From: Phycisphaerae bacterium
GTDB lineage: Bacteria; Planctomycetota; Phycisphaerae; Sedimentisphaerales; Anaerohalosphaeraceae
NCBI GenBank assembly: GCA_014859965.1
Contig: JACZKQ010000134.1
Location: forward strand, 1 to 64,000
Direction: 5' to 3'
Length of the DNA stretch: 64,000 bases
This document shows, piece by piece, positions 36,655-44,922 of this stretch. A program made the translations under genes and the position numbers. Every line of letters begins with the position of its first letter. Within the stretch, counting starts at the first letter, position 1. Under the pieces are notes generated by a model. The model was not told the DNA's origin, made no database searches, and saw only the letters and a program-made list of their open reading frames with translations.

Positions 36655-37473
36655 ATGGAAGTGGATACCAGCACATTGATTTTTGCTTTCTCGTTGACGC
36701 TTTTCGCGGGGCTGGCGACGGGCATCGGCAGTTGTCTTGCCTTCTTTGCCAAGCGGACTAATACACGGTTTCTGTCGATCGCGCTGGGGTTTTCGGCGGG
36801 GGTCATGATCTATGTGTCCTTCATAGAAATCTTCCAGAAAGCCAAAGACACCCTCGTCGACGCATTGGGCGTATACGCCGGTTACTGGACGACAATTTTA
36901 GCGTTTTTCGGCGGGATGGGTTTAATCGCGCTAATTGACAAATGTGTACCGTCGTTTGAGAATCCACATGAGATCCACAAAACCGAGGAGATGGATGACC
37001 CGGGACTTGCGGCCCGGTTCAACCGGCTCTACCGGATGGGGCTGTTGACCGCGCTGGCGATCGCGATACACAATTTTCCGGAGGGGCTGGCGACCTTTAC
37101 CATCGCCCTGCAAGACCCTCACTTGGGGATTGCCATCGCCATTGCCATTGCCATTCACAATATCCCGGAAGGGGTGGCGGTATCAATTCCTATCTACTAC
37201 GCCACGGGCAGCCGCCGTAAGGCGTTTGTGTGGTCGTTTTTATCGGGCCTTTCTGAGCCCTTGGGCGCTGTAGTAGGTTACATGCTGTTAGCGGCGTTTT
37301 TCAACGAGGTTGTGTTCGGCATTCTCTTTGCAGGGGTGGCGGGTATCATGGTTTTTATTTCGTTCGACGAACTGCTGCCGGCGGCCCAGGAGTATCATCA
37401 GCACCACCTTCCACTCTATGGTCTGATCATAGGGATGATCGTCATGGCGATGAGCCTGGTGCTCTTGTCATGA
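36655..37473 (+). CDS. zupT: ZIP-family metal transporter
   Basis: A 272-residue inner-membrane protein with about eight hydrophobic helices. The two metal-binding motifs typical of ZupT are present: HNFPEGLATF in helix IV and HNIPEGVAVSIPIYY in helix V. A cytoplasmic loop between helices III and IV contains KTEEMDDPGLAAR. ZupT imports zinc and other divalent metals. It is transcribed alone; no Zur box is visible. Confidence 0.93.
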   Translation: MEVDTSTLIFAFSLTLFAGLATGIGSCLAFFAKRTNTRFLSIALGFSAGVMIYVSFIEIFQKAKDTLVDALGVYAGYWTTILAFFGGMGLIALIDKCVPSFENPHEIHKTEEMDDPGLAARFNRLYRMGLLTALAIAIHNFPEGLATFTIALQDPHLGIAIAIAIAIHNIPEGVAVSIPIYYATGSRRKAFVWSFLSGLSEPLGAVVGYMLLAAFFNEVVFGILFAGVAGIMVFISFDELLPAAQEYHQHHLPLYGLIIGMIVMAMSLVLLS

Positions 37474-37645
37474 TATCGCGGTTTTGGATCGGATGCTCCG
37501 GTGTTTCTTTTGTGGTCACGGAAACGGGATGAAGCCGGAGAATTTTAGGTTTTCGGCGTATACCCGGTTGCATTTCGGCCGCCTTTGCCATATAAGCACC
37601 CAAAGGAACAAGTCATAAACCAGATTATTCTGAGAGGGATTTCAA

Positions 37646-38401
37646 ATGAATTCGAAAACCTGTAAGAACATGAGTATCGGCCTGCTTATCGTATGTCTCT
37701 CGCTGATGGGGTGCAGAAAAAAAACGGCCGAGCCTGTCGAAGAAAATGGCGGCCAGCCGGTCATCGAATCCCGGGTTATTCAGCAGGAACCCGTCCGTGA
37801 AACGCCGCCAATCATGACGCCGTCGGCAAACATAGAGCCGGTAACCCCGCCGCCGGCCATTGTGACGTCGCAGCTTGCGCCGCAGGAACTTAAGGCGGTT
37901 CAGATCTCTTTGCAGACGAGCAAGGGCGAAATCGTTGTCGAGCTGAATCAGAAGGCCGCGCCGGTTACGGTGGCCAACTTCCTGCGCTATGTCAACGCGG
38001 GTTTTTATGATGGTACGGTTTTTCACCGGGTCATCGCCGGATTCATGATCCAGGGCGGGCGGTTCACGTCGAACATGGTTGAGAAAAAGACCCATACGGC
38101 CATCATCAACGAGGCGTCCAACGGCCTCAAGAACGAACGCGGGACAATCGCGATGGCCCGAACGCCGCTGCCGCACAGCGCGACAAGCCAGTTCTACATC
38201 AATCACAAGGACAACGCGATGCTGGACTACGGCACCTGCGATGATGGTTACGGATATACGGTGTTCGGAAAAGTCATCAAAGGCATGGAAGTCGTCGATG
38301 CCATCGCTGTCTCGCCGACAAAGATGTTCGAGGACGAAAAGAGTTTTCCCGTTCAGTCGATCACAATCAGTAAGGCTGCGGTGGTCGGCGGCGGTGTCTA
38401 A
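37646..38401 (+). CDS. Cyclophilin-type peptidyl-prolyl isomerase lipoprotein
   Basis: A 251-residue lipoprotein: signal peptide with lipobox LSLMGC (Cys 23), a Pro/Glu-rich linker (~24-85), then a cyclophilin domain. FHRVIAGFMIQGG, NERGTIAMAR and SQFYINHKDN are active-site motifs with the catalytic Arg in FHR. It helps fold exported proteins from its membrane anchor. The sister gene 88 bases downstream encodes a soluble cyclophilin, so this is likely an old gene duplication with targeted copies. Confidence 0.92.
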   Translation: MNSKTCKNMSIGLLIVCLSLMGCRKKTAEPVEENGGQPVIESRVIQQEPVRETPPIMTPSANIEPVTPPPAIVTSQLAPQELKAVQISLQTSKGEIVVELNQKAAPVTVANFLRYVNAGFYDGTVFHRVIAGFMIQGGRFTSNMVEKKTHTAIINEASNGLKNERGTIAMARTPLPHSATSQFYINHKDNAMLDYGTCDDGYGYTVFGKVIKGMEVVDAIAVSPTKMFEDEKSFPVQSITISKAAVVGGGV

Positions 38402-38488
38402 ATCTCTTTTCCGAGGCCCATCGGGGCACCCGTGAACAGTAGACCAGTGAAAATTCGGTGTTTGCCGGATATTGAATAAGGAGACAGC

Positions 38489-38989
38489 ATGAAGGATGCC
38501 GTAAAACTTGAGACAAGCGCCGGCGACATTGTAATCGAACTGAACCGCGAGAAGGCTCCGCTTACGGTCGCCAATTTCATGACGTATGCCGAGGATGGCT
38601 TTTTTGACGGGACGATCTTTCATCGTGTCATACCGGATTTCATGATCCAGGGCGGCGGGATGACGGCGGATATGTCGCAGAGGAAGACGCGGGCGGCCAT
38701 CAAGAACGAGGCCTCCAACGGACTCAAGAACGATCGCGGCACGCTGGCCATGGCCCGGACCAATGACCCCGACAGCGCGACGGCACAATTCTTCATCAAC
38801 TTGAAGGACAATGATTTTTTGAATTACAAGGGACCTTCCAATCCCGGCTATGCCGTCTTTGGCAAAGTGGTCGAGGGTATGGACGTGGTCGACGCCATCG
38901 CGGCCGTGAAGACGACATCAAAGGGCCACCACGACGACGTGCCGGCAGAGCCCGTGGTAATCAAGTCGGCGACCGTAGTCGAAGAATAA
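38489..38989 (+). CDS. ppiB: Cytosolic cyclophilin-type peptidyl-prolyl isomerase
   Basis: A 166-residue cyclophilin without signal peptide. [27 protein letters not shown] and [13 protein letters not shown] are intact active-site motifs. AAGGAGA precedes the ATG by 6 bases. It is a paralogue of the lipoprotein cyclophilin just upstream, sharing whole strings such as [10 protein letters not shown]. Cytoplasmic protein folding is the expected role. Confidence 0.95.
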   Translation: MKDAVKLETSAGDIVIELNREKAPLTVANFMTYAEDGFFDGTIFHRVIPDFMIQGGGMTADMSQRKTRAAIKNEASNGLKNDRGTLAMARTNDPDSATAQFFINLKDNDFLNYKGPSNPGYAVFGKVVEGMDVVDAIAAVKTTSKGHHDDVPAEPVVIKSATVVEE

Positions 38990-39005
38990 GCGATCTGCAA
39001 GCATA

Positions 39006-39746
39006 AGCGACGGTCGCCTGCTGTCGAGGCTGAACGTCGGCGGAATCGCACTTAAGTACGTCACCGGTCTCGTGCTTGCGTTGATTGTCCAAATCTGCCC
39101 CATGCTCTTTGCGATGGCAGTCGGCATCATGTCTGGTGAAGTCAAGCTGAAAGCGGCGCGATTCACGCTGCCGACCATAGTTCTGCTTCCGGTTCTGCTC
39201 TCTGTTATGACGTACAGCCTGTGCTTTGCGTGCAATGTCGTCGTGCGCAAGACGGCACGATCCTGGCTGATCGGTATGGGCGCGGCGTGCCTGCTGCTGC
39301 TCGTCCCGTTCGTGCTGCCGTTGGGGTATAAGGATATAGTCAGCGACGTGGCGCTATGGGCGTCCGGGTTCTATCTTGCGATCATGCTCGTCGCGGCAGC
39401 GGGCGCGTTTGTGCTTGCGATCCTGGCGGCGCAATACGATTGGCGACTGAAGACAAACCTCAAAGGCCTCCTCTGGGCGGGCGCGGCCATGGTTTTCGGA
39501 CGGATGCTGTTTGCAAGCAGTCAGGTCGCCAACCTCAAAGTGCTGGCGGAATTTGTTGCATCAGCTTCATACCAGTGGCATGGCGGCGAACTCGAAAACG
39601 TTGGCGGGCAGATCGTATTGCTCCATGCCGGGTACGTTGATGTCGATGACGCTACCTTATCCCTGCAGCTCGGCGTCGAAGCCGATCGTATCCCATTCCG
39701 GCCTCCTTTCATCGCTGGAAAAGAGGATGGTTACTCCGAGCCGGGG
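39006..39746 (+). pseudogene. Remnant of an ABC transporter permease
   Basis: One open frame reads from about 39006, overlapping the ppiB end, with hydrophobic helices such as LVLALIVQICPMLFAMAVGIM, PVLLSVMTYSLCFA, LLLLVPFVLPLG and LAIMLVAAAGAFVLAILAA. It resembles the middle of an ABC-2-type permease, but a start with a ribosome site is missing and, after about 39560, the sequence loses its membrane character. It is followed in another frame by the tail of an ATP-binding subunit. I infer a deletion joining two broken genes. Confidence 0.55.
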
Positions 39747-40107
39747 GGTGACAGTCTTCTTTTCGAGCCATTTGCTCTATGAGATCGAGCCCGTGGCCGA
39801 CCATGTTGCGATCCTCGACAATGGCGTTATTGTCAAGACCGGCAGGACCGAGGAACTCAGGGACAGCGTGCGAAGGTTCATTTTCACGCCCGCATCCGAG
39901 GCAGATGTCGAGCGTATTCCGGGCGTTCTGGATGTAATCCGGTCAAGCAATAGTGTTTCGGTGACGGTTGAAGACTGTGCCGATGAGAAGAGACACAGGA
40001 TAAAGGCGCTATCCGCCAACAGCCTTACGACGGAAGCGGCTCTGAATCTGGACGAAATATTCGAGGCGTATGTCATAGGCAACCGGGGGCGAGCGCCCGC
40101 CATGTGA
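39745..40107 (+). pseudogene. C-terminal remnant of an ABC transporter ATP-binding protein
   Basis: A frame starting near 39745 reads VTVFFSSHLLYEIEPVADHV and AILDNGVIVKTGRTEEL, the H-loop switch region (SSH) and following strands that every ABC ATPase has, then ~85 residues of the usual C-terminal extension to a TGA at 40105. Walker A, the signature motif and Walker B are all missing. The remnant therefore cannot hydrolyse ATP. It sits after the permease remnant although ATPase genes usually come first, which suggests rearrangement as well as loss. Confidence 0.72.
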
Positions 40108-40554
40108 AGCTTTATCATGACTTACGAGCGGATAACAGTTTTTTACATGTGACTTATCAAAAAAGTGCCATTCTGCGGCGGCTGTAATTCGCTTTTGCAC
40201 GGCCCGAATCCGTTTCCCGCCGAGACGTGCCCGCCTTCATAGCCTCTGGCGCAACCAAAACCTGTCCTTCTATCTCAGACACCGCTGTGTCCATGGTTCA
40301 ACTCGGGCTTTTTTAGTCCGATAACCACGTTTGCCGGGATATTCGGGGCTGGTGCGTGCCGCGGCGTGGCGAAAGGAAGTTTGTTCGTAATCCCCGTCCG
40401 CAGGGCTGTATTGTTGCGCCGGGCCTCGATTTTGCCGACTATAGACACGGGGAGCGCCAATGGCGGCAGTGTCCGGGTGCGAGGCCGGCGGGTTGGGAGG
40501 CGTTAACCGATTGAACTTGACTGGTTTTGAGGAGGGCCACTTTGAAATTTTGGG

Positions 40555-40582
40555 TTCACATCCGCAGTATTTGACGTATAAT
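40555..40582 (+). promoter_or_regulatory. Promoter of the ECF sigma-factor operon
   Basis: TTCACA (40555-40560) and a perfect TATAAT (40577-40582) lie 16 bases apart, about 70 bases before the sigma-factor ATG. The element fits a vegetative promoter rather than a typical ECF -35 (GGAAC), so self-activation is not obvious. Confidence 0.6.
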
Positions 40583-40588
40583 AGAAGG

Positions 40589-40602
40589 CAAACTATAGTT
40601 TG
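40589..40602. promoter_or_regulatory. Perfect 14-bp palindrome at the predicted start site
   Basis: CAAACTATAGTTTG is a perfect palindrome. It begins 6 bases after the TATAAT, so it covers the predicted transcription start of the sigma-factor operon. The position suits an operator for a dimeric repressor. Confidence 0.45.
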
Positions 40603-40649
40603 ACCGGGAGAAGCGTTCCGGCGTCCTGAAAGGATGTCCAGACCGAAAG

Positions 40650-41255
40650 ATGAATCCATTGTTAGAAAAATATACCGATGCAGAGTTGCTAAAGCGATAC
40701 CGAGAGGGCGATGAGAGGGCATTTCGTGAGATCGTCGAGCGGTACAAAAACTCGTTATACTCGTTCCTAAGGCGGTTTTTGAACCGGCAGGACCTTGTCG
40801 AGGACGTCTTTCAGGAAACGTTTTTGCAGCTTTTTGCCAGCCGGGACAGCTTTGATGTCGATCGCCCGCTGCGGCCGTGGCTCTTCACTATTGCGGCAAA
40901 CAAAGCCAAGGATGCCCTGCGTAAGATGCAGCGGCATTCCTCGATGTCGCTGGGTGCTATTGCGGACTCAGGGGATGTTTCGGTTGACGATGTGGTAAAT
41001 ATTCTTGCTTCTTACAAAGTCACCCCGTCGGATGAAGTGACCAAAGACGAGACCGCTCGTCGGGTACGTCAGATCATAGCGGAAATGCCGGAAAACCTGC
41101 GGGGTATCCTTATCCTGGCCTACTTCGAGCAATTTTCTTACAAACATATGGCTGAGATCCTCAGTATACCAATCGGAACCGTTAAGAGCCGCCTCCACAC
41201 GGCGGTCATGCACTTTACTAAGAAGTGGAACGCCGCAAACCGGGAGCCCCGATGA
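40650..41255 (+). CDS. ECF-type RNA polymerase sigma factor
   Basis: A 201-residue sigma factor with region 2 (LLKRYREGDERAFREIVERYKNSLYSF, DVFQETFLQLF, RPWLFTIAANKAKD in parts) and region 4 (MPENLRGILILAYFEQFSYKHMAEILSIPIGTVKSRL, cited as its A-E-I-L and GTVKSRL ends). The linker of ~40 residues between them is Ser/Asp-rich. It directs RNA polymerase to a special set of promoters. The next gene starts 1 base later and encodes its likely membrane partner. Confidence 0.95.
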   Translation: MNPLLEKYTDAELLKRYREGDERAFREIVERYKNSLYSFLRRFLNRQDLVEDVFQETFLQLFASRDSFDVDRPLRPWLFTIAANKAKDALRKMQRHSSMSLGAIADSGDVSVDDVVNILASYKVTPSDEVTKDETARRVRQIIAEMPENLRGILILAYFEQFSYKHMAEILSIPIGTVKSRLHTAVMHFTKKWNAANREPR

Positions 41256-41256
41256 C

Positions 41257-42309
41257 ATGTGTAGCCTAAGCAAAGAAGATAAGGACATTATACTCGATTT
41301 TTATTTTCGATGCGGAGATGAGGAGACAATCAATCGGGGGCGCGATTTGGTGGCAGCCAGTTCGGAAGCCGCCATTCTTTATGCGCATTTGGAGGAGACG
41401 CTTACCCAGCTTGACAGCATCAAATACGAGCCATGCCCGGATAATCTTGTAGAACTGACCATTGCGCGCCTGACGCTTGCGGCGTCGTCCGGTCAGACTC
41501 AGTTGGAGAAACTCCTTGAACTGGAGGGGCAAAAGGCCGGGGATAATGCGCCGCAGCAGGAACCTGTGGGGCGGGTGCTGACTTCGCCGAAATGGTGCTT
41601 CCGCGAGAGCCTGCTGAAAATGAGCAGTATGGCGGCGGTGTTGCTGATCACTGCCGGGATTGCATGGCCTACGCTGCAAAACATGCGGCAGACCGCACGG
41701 CGTATAACCTGCACAGGCCATCTTGGCAATCTGGGTTCGGGCCTTGCCAGATACGCCAGCGAGAGCGACGACTACATCCCGTACGCGGCGGGGATGGGTG
41801 CTTCGCAGTGGTCGCGCATCGGCGAGGCCGGTTCGCATACCAGCAACCCGTTTATGCTGCTTAAGAATCAGTATGCCGGAGCCGAAGATTTTATTTGCCC
41901 GGGCCACGCGAATGCGACCCCTCTGAAGGTCCGGCCCGAGGACCTGGCCTCACTGCAGGACTTTGCGTGTCGAAACAACCTCAGCTACAGTTTTCGTGTG
42001 TTGGGTCCGATGTCGGACAAGCGCCTTTCGCAGTTGCGCGGGCCTATCCTGGTGGATATGAGTCCCGTTTTCAAGAGTTTTTGCACACAGTCCCAATCGG
42101 GACCCGTTGAACTGGACGACGAACTGCTCAAGAGCCTCAGCAATAATCACGGACGCAGGGGGCAAAACATTTTGTCGACCGACGGCAGCGTGCAGTTCGT
42201 GCGGATGCGGCTTGTGGGCAACGATGATATTTTTACCATCCGCGGTGTCACGGTTTATTACGGTAACGAGCTGCCTGTCGATCCCGGCGACATCTTTCTG
42301 GCGCCGTGA
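41257..42309 (+). CDS. Membrane protein with anti-sigma-like start and H-X-DG (DUF1559-like) end
   Basis: A 350-residue protein coupled to the sigma-factor gene. The first ~115 residues are soluble and helical and have the position of an anti-sigma domain, though no zinc-type HxxxCxxC motif is seen. One membrane helix follows (~123-139, AAVLLITAGIAWP). The outside part resembles the pseudopilin-derived planctomycete DUF1559 family: TCTGHLGNLGSGLARYASE after the helix and, at the end, H298 followed ten residues later by D309-G310 (HGRRGQNILSTDGSVQF). I infer a sensor that holds the sigma factor at the membrane. The ATG at 41257 is 1 base after the sigma stop. Confidence 0.65.
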   Translation: MCSLSKEDKDIILDFYFRCGDEETINRGRDLVAASSEAAILYAHLEETLTQLDSIKYEPCPDNLVELTIARLTLAASSGQTQLEKLLELEGQKAGDNAPQQEPVGRVLTSPKWCFRESLLKMSSMAAVLLITAGIAWPTLQNMRQTARRITCTGHLGNLGSGLARYASESDDYIPYAAGMGASQWSRIGEAGSHTSNPFMLLKNQYAGAEDFICPGHANATPLKVRPEDLASLQDFACRNNLSYSFRVLGPMSDKRLSQLRGPILVDMSPVFKSFCTQSQSGPVELDDELLKSLSNNHGRRGQNILSTDGSVQFVRMRLVGNDDIFTIRGVTVYYGNELPVDPGDIFLAP

Positions 42310-42312
42310 CTC

Positions 42313-43275
42313 TTACACATAATCGGCGTTTGCCAGGCATATCCTGGCGTTGCGCTGTAATCGTTCCAGGCCCAGGCGTTCTACGGGCGAATCTGCAAAG
42401 CATCTCCTGAAGTTTTCTTCATTCCACGTGAGCACCTCGCGAAGCGGCAGTCGGCCCGGTCGGCGGAGCGGCAGTTGGCGGCAGGGGCGACAAGGGGCAT
42501 GATACGTACACGGACACGCCAACACGCATTCATCGCAGCCGAACAAACGGTCGCCGATCAGAGGCGCCAGCGCCGGGTCGATCGGCCCGCTATGCTCGAT
42601 GGTCAGATAGCTGATGCAGCGGGCCGAATCGAAACCGCCGTCCGGGCGCAATGCACCTGTGGGACAGGCTTTTGTGCAGCGGTTGCAGTCTCCGCAGGCC
42701 GTCGGTACGGGCCCATCCGCGTCAAGCACCAGGTCGGTAACAATTTCCCCCAACAGCATCTGTGATCCCAACCGCTCGTTGGTGAGCATGTGATTTCTGC
42801 CGACGAAACCCAGGCCTGCGCGACGGGCAAGCGACCGCTCGGCCAGCGGTGCCGAATCGACGCATATCTTAAAACGTGGGCACTTGCCGCCGGCCAGACC
42901 GGCTGCGGCGTCGGCGAGGGCGAATAGCCTGTCCTTCAGGAAAACGTGGTAATCGTCCAGTCGGGCATAATCGGCGATCCGGCCATGCGGCCCGGCGCCA
43001 GGCGGCTCCGGAGTTTCAGTAGGACTCAATGGTCCGTAGACGGTCGCGGTGCAGATGACCGAGCGGGCGCCGTTCAGCAGGGCCGCCGGATGCATTCGTT
43101 TGGCGATATTGCGGTGCATCCAGGACATGCCCGCGGCACAGTCCATGCTGAGCCATTTTTCGAAACAGGCTTGTTCGTCGGCGGAGATCGGCTCGGCCGT
43201 GGTGACGCCTACGAGATCAAAGCCAAGTGCAAGGGCCGCTTCCTTTATCGATTGGGTCAGGTTCATTGACTTCAT
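42313..43275 (-). CDS. queG: Epoxyqueuosine reductase
   Basis: Last step of queuosine synthesis for tRNA wobble bases: reduces epoxyqueuosine with cobalamin and 4Fe-4S clusters. The 320-residue protein (ATG 43275; a second ATG at 43266 also fits) has KICVDSAPLAERSLARRAGLGFVG (in part), CGDCNRCTKACPTGAL for one cluster and CDECVLACPCTYH for the second. Length is slightly under the usual 350-380, mainly because it lacks the C-terminal HEAT extension. It converges with the sigma operon (4 bases apart). Confidence 0.94.
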   Translation of the reverse strand: MKSMNLTQSIKEAALALGFDLVGVTTAEPISADEQACFEKWLSMDCAAGMSWMHRNIAKRMHPAALLNGARSVICTATVYGPLSPTETPEPPGAGPHGRIADYARLDDYHVFLKDRLFALADAAAGLAGGKCPRFKICVDSAPLAERSLARRAGLGFVGRNHMLTNERLGSQMLLGEIVTDLVLDADGPVPTACGDCNRCTKACPTGALRPDGGFDSARCISYLTIEHSGPIDPALAPLIGDRLFGCDECVLACPCTYHAPCRPCRQLPLRRPGRLPLREVLTWNEENFRRCFADSPVERLGLERLQRNARICLANADYV

Positions 43276-43327
43276 TATAGCGTCGTGACCGAATGTTTTC
43301 GACCCCTTACTCGGCTCATAGGGCAGA

Positions 43328-43511
43328 CGCATTCTCCTCATCGCTCGCAGCGCAGGTGTCGCCGGAGGACAGAGCAAAACCGTCCGGGGTCCCAGAGGCC
43401 AAAATCCCCCCCGGCGAACAGATGCTCCCATTTTGGCCTCTGCCCAAACGGTTTTGCTCTCCAAGGTCGCCGCAGGCCGTGTTTGGGATGAGGACGTCCG
43501 GAGAATGCGAC
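43328..43511. repeat. Imperfect inverted repeat of about 180 bp
   Basis: Matching blocks appear in inverted order on both halves: GCATTCTCC at the outer ends (43329-43337 and 43501-43509 inverted), TCCTCATC, then AGAGCAAAACCGT (43371-43383) against ACGGTTTTGCTCT (43448-43460), and CAGAGGCCAAAAT (43393-43405) against ATTTTGGCCTCTG (43430-43442). The centre is a ~24-base loop rich in C and G. It fills the 323-base gap between queG and mtnP. No transposase is present; it could be a MITE-like relic or a folded RNA/terminator structure. Confidence 0.6.
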
Positions 43512-43598
43512 AACCCTGCTTGGCTCGTTTGGTTCTTGAAATCGGGGTCCGATGGCGTTAGCATGGCTGTTGGATGTCATTTTTGGAGATTCCACGGC

Positions 43599-44474
43599 AT
43601 GAAGGAAGAAATGATTGGTATTATTGGCGGGACGGGCGTTGGGGACGCTGTCCTGAAAATGATCGACGGTGTGGAGCACCGCCAGGTCGATACGCCATTC
43701 GGCAGACCCAGCGCCCCGGTTGCGGTTGGACGGCTCGGGACAAAAAAGGTTGCTTTTCTCAGCCGTCACGGCAGCGATCACACGATGTCGCCGAGCGAGG
43801 TCCCATACGCCGCCAACGTCTTCGCGCTCAAGCAGCTCGGTGTGACGACGCTGATTGCAAGCGGGGCGGTGGGCTCGCTGCGTGAGGGCATTGCCCCGCG
43901 CGAGCTGGTAGTGGTCGACCAGTTCATAGACAAAACGTACCGGCGGCAGAGCAGTTTTTTCGGCGGCCTGGGCGCGGTCCACTGTGAGCTTTCGCACCCG
44001 TGCTGCGGGCGATTGCGGACTTTGATCATAAGCGCCGCGGCCGACGTTGATGCGGTCACGCACCACCAGGGCACCTATGTCTGCATGGAAGGTCCGCAGT
44101 TCAGTACGCGGGCCGAGTCGCTCATGCATCGGCAGTGGGGCGGCGACCTGATCGGCATGACGGCCATGCCGGAGGCGAAGCTGGCCCGCGAGGCCCAGAT
44201 GTGCTACGCACTGATTGCGCTGGCCAGTGATTACGACTGCTGGAAGGAACACGATCCCGCCAAGGGCAAGAAGGCGCTGCTGGAGGAGATTCTGGGGCAC
44301 GTGCAGGCGGCGACGGCCAATGCGGCAAAACTGCTGACGGCCGTATTGTCGGCTGACGGCAGCCTCTGCGACGAAACATGCGCGTGCAGGAAATCGCTCG
44401 AACTGGCCGTCTGGACCCGGCCGGATGCCATCGATGCGGATAAGAGAAAGTCACTCGGCGTACTGTTCGAATAG
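43599..44474 (+). CDS. mtnP: S-methyl-5'-thioadenosine phosphorylase
   Basis: Splits methylthioadenosine, a by-product of polyamine synthesis, to adenine and methylthioribose-1-phosphate. The 291-residue protein has GIIGGTGVGD, the RHGSDHTMSPSEVPYAANV block (phosphate and His site), CMEGPQFSTRAES, and IGMTAMPEAKLAREA with the usual Asp in ASDYDCW. The ATG at 43599 with GGAGA upstream is chosen; an upstream extension into the repeat has no similarity. A CGGC gene and priA follow in the same direction. A methylthioinosine or purine phosphorylase remains possible but less likely. Confidence 0.93.
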   Translation: MKEEMIGIIGGTGVGDAVLKMIDGVEHRQVDTPFGRPSAPVAVGRLGTKKVAFLSRHGSDHTMSPSEVPYAANVFALKQLGVTTLIASGAVGSLREGIAPRELVVVDQFIDKTYRRQSSFFGGLGAVHCELSHPCCGRLRTLIISAAADVDAVTHHQGTYVCMEGPQFSTRAESLMHRQWGGDLIGMTAMPEAKLAREAQMCYALIALASDYDCWKEHDPAKGKKALLEEILGHVQAATANAAKLLTAVLSADGSLCDETCACRKSLELAVWTRPDAIDADKRKSLGVLFE

Positions 44475-44482
44475 AGGCTGCG

Positions 44483-44905
44483 ATGGTAGATTTGCTTAAC
44501 AAGGAATATGTTGTCATCGTTCAGTGCGACATCGTCAAGCAGCGGTGTCCGGGATATTTCTGTGAGAAAGCGTATTACGAACGGACGGGCGGGTTTTCCG
44601 AGTACCCAAAGGACAAGGCGTACCGGGTGCTGCATATTAGCTGCGGCGGCTGCTGCGGGCGGGCAGTGCATCGCAAGCTGACGCTGCTGAAACGCCGGCT
44701 CAAGAAGAAGGAGGACATCGGAAAGGACAAGATTGTCGTGCAGCTTTCTTCGTGTATGACGAAGGACAACTACCACGCGCCGCCGTGTCCGCACCTCGAC
44801 TACATCAAGACGCTCATCGGCCGCATCGGCATCGATATGTTGGAGGATACGGAGATCAGCGAGGTGGCGGAAAAACGTCGAGGCGAAGGCGTGTACGACG
44901 ACTGA
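44483..44905 (+). CDS. CGGC-domain protein
   Basis: A 140-residue protein with the namesake motif in ISCGGCCGRAVHRKL, plus Cys in IVQCDIVKQRCPG and SSCMTKDNYHAPPCPHLDY. The eight or so cysteines suggest metal or thiol chemistry; the family is uncharacterised. It starts 8 bases after mtnP and ends 17 bases before priA, so it is probably co-transcribed with both. Confidence 0.85.
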   Translation: MVDLLNKEYVVIVQCDIVKQRCPGYFCEKAYYERTGGFSEYPKDKAYRVLHISCGGCCGRAVHRKLTLLKRRLKKKEDIGKDKIVVQLSSCMTKDNYHAPPCPHLDYIKTLIGRIGIDMLEDTEISEVAEKRRGEGVYDD

Positions 44906-44922
44906 GTCCGCGGCGGACAGAG

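Larger units (their letters stand above)
40108..40649. other. Long intergenic stretch before the sigma-factor gene
   Basis: These 542 bases follow the ABC remnants. No tRNA, known RNA or family-like protein is visible. A minus-strand open frame at 40275-40460 of 61 codons shows no homology that I recognise. The right end holds the promoter and palindrome listed separately. The stretch is probably leftover DNA from the same decay. Confidence 0.5.

Noticed and set aside
40275-40460. Minus-strand frame of 61 codons in the gap before the sigma gene
   Set aside because: It has a start and stop but no ribosome site, no similarity I recognise and no partner.
43276-43464. Upstream extension of queG into the inverted repeat
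   Set aside because: The added residues have no QueG similarity, and the ATG at 43275 gives a normal N-terminus.
42313-43598. CRISPR-like or phage-like elements around the inverted repeat
   Set aside because: There are no regularly spaced repeats and no integrase or transposase gene.
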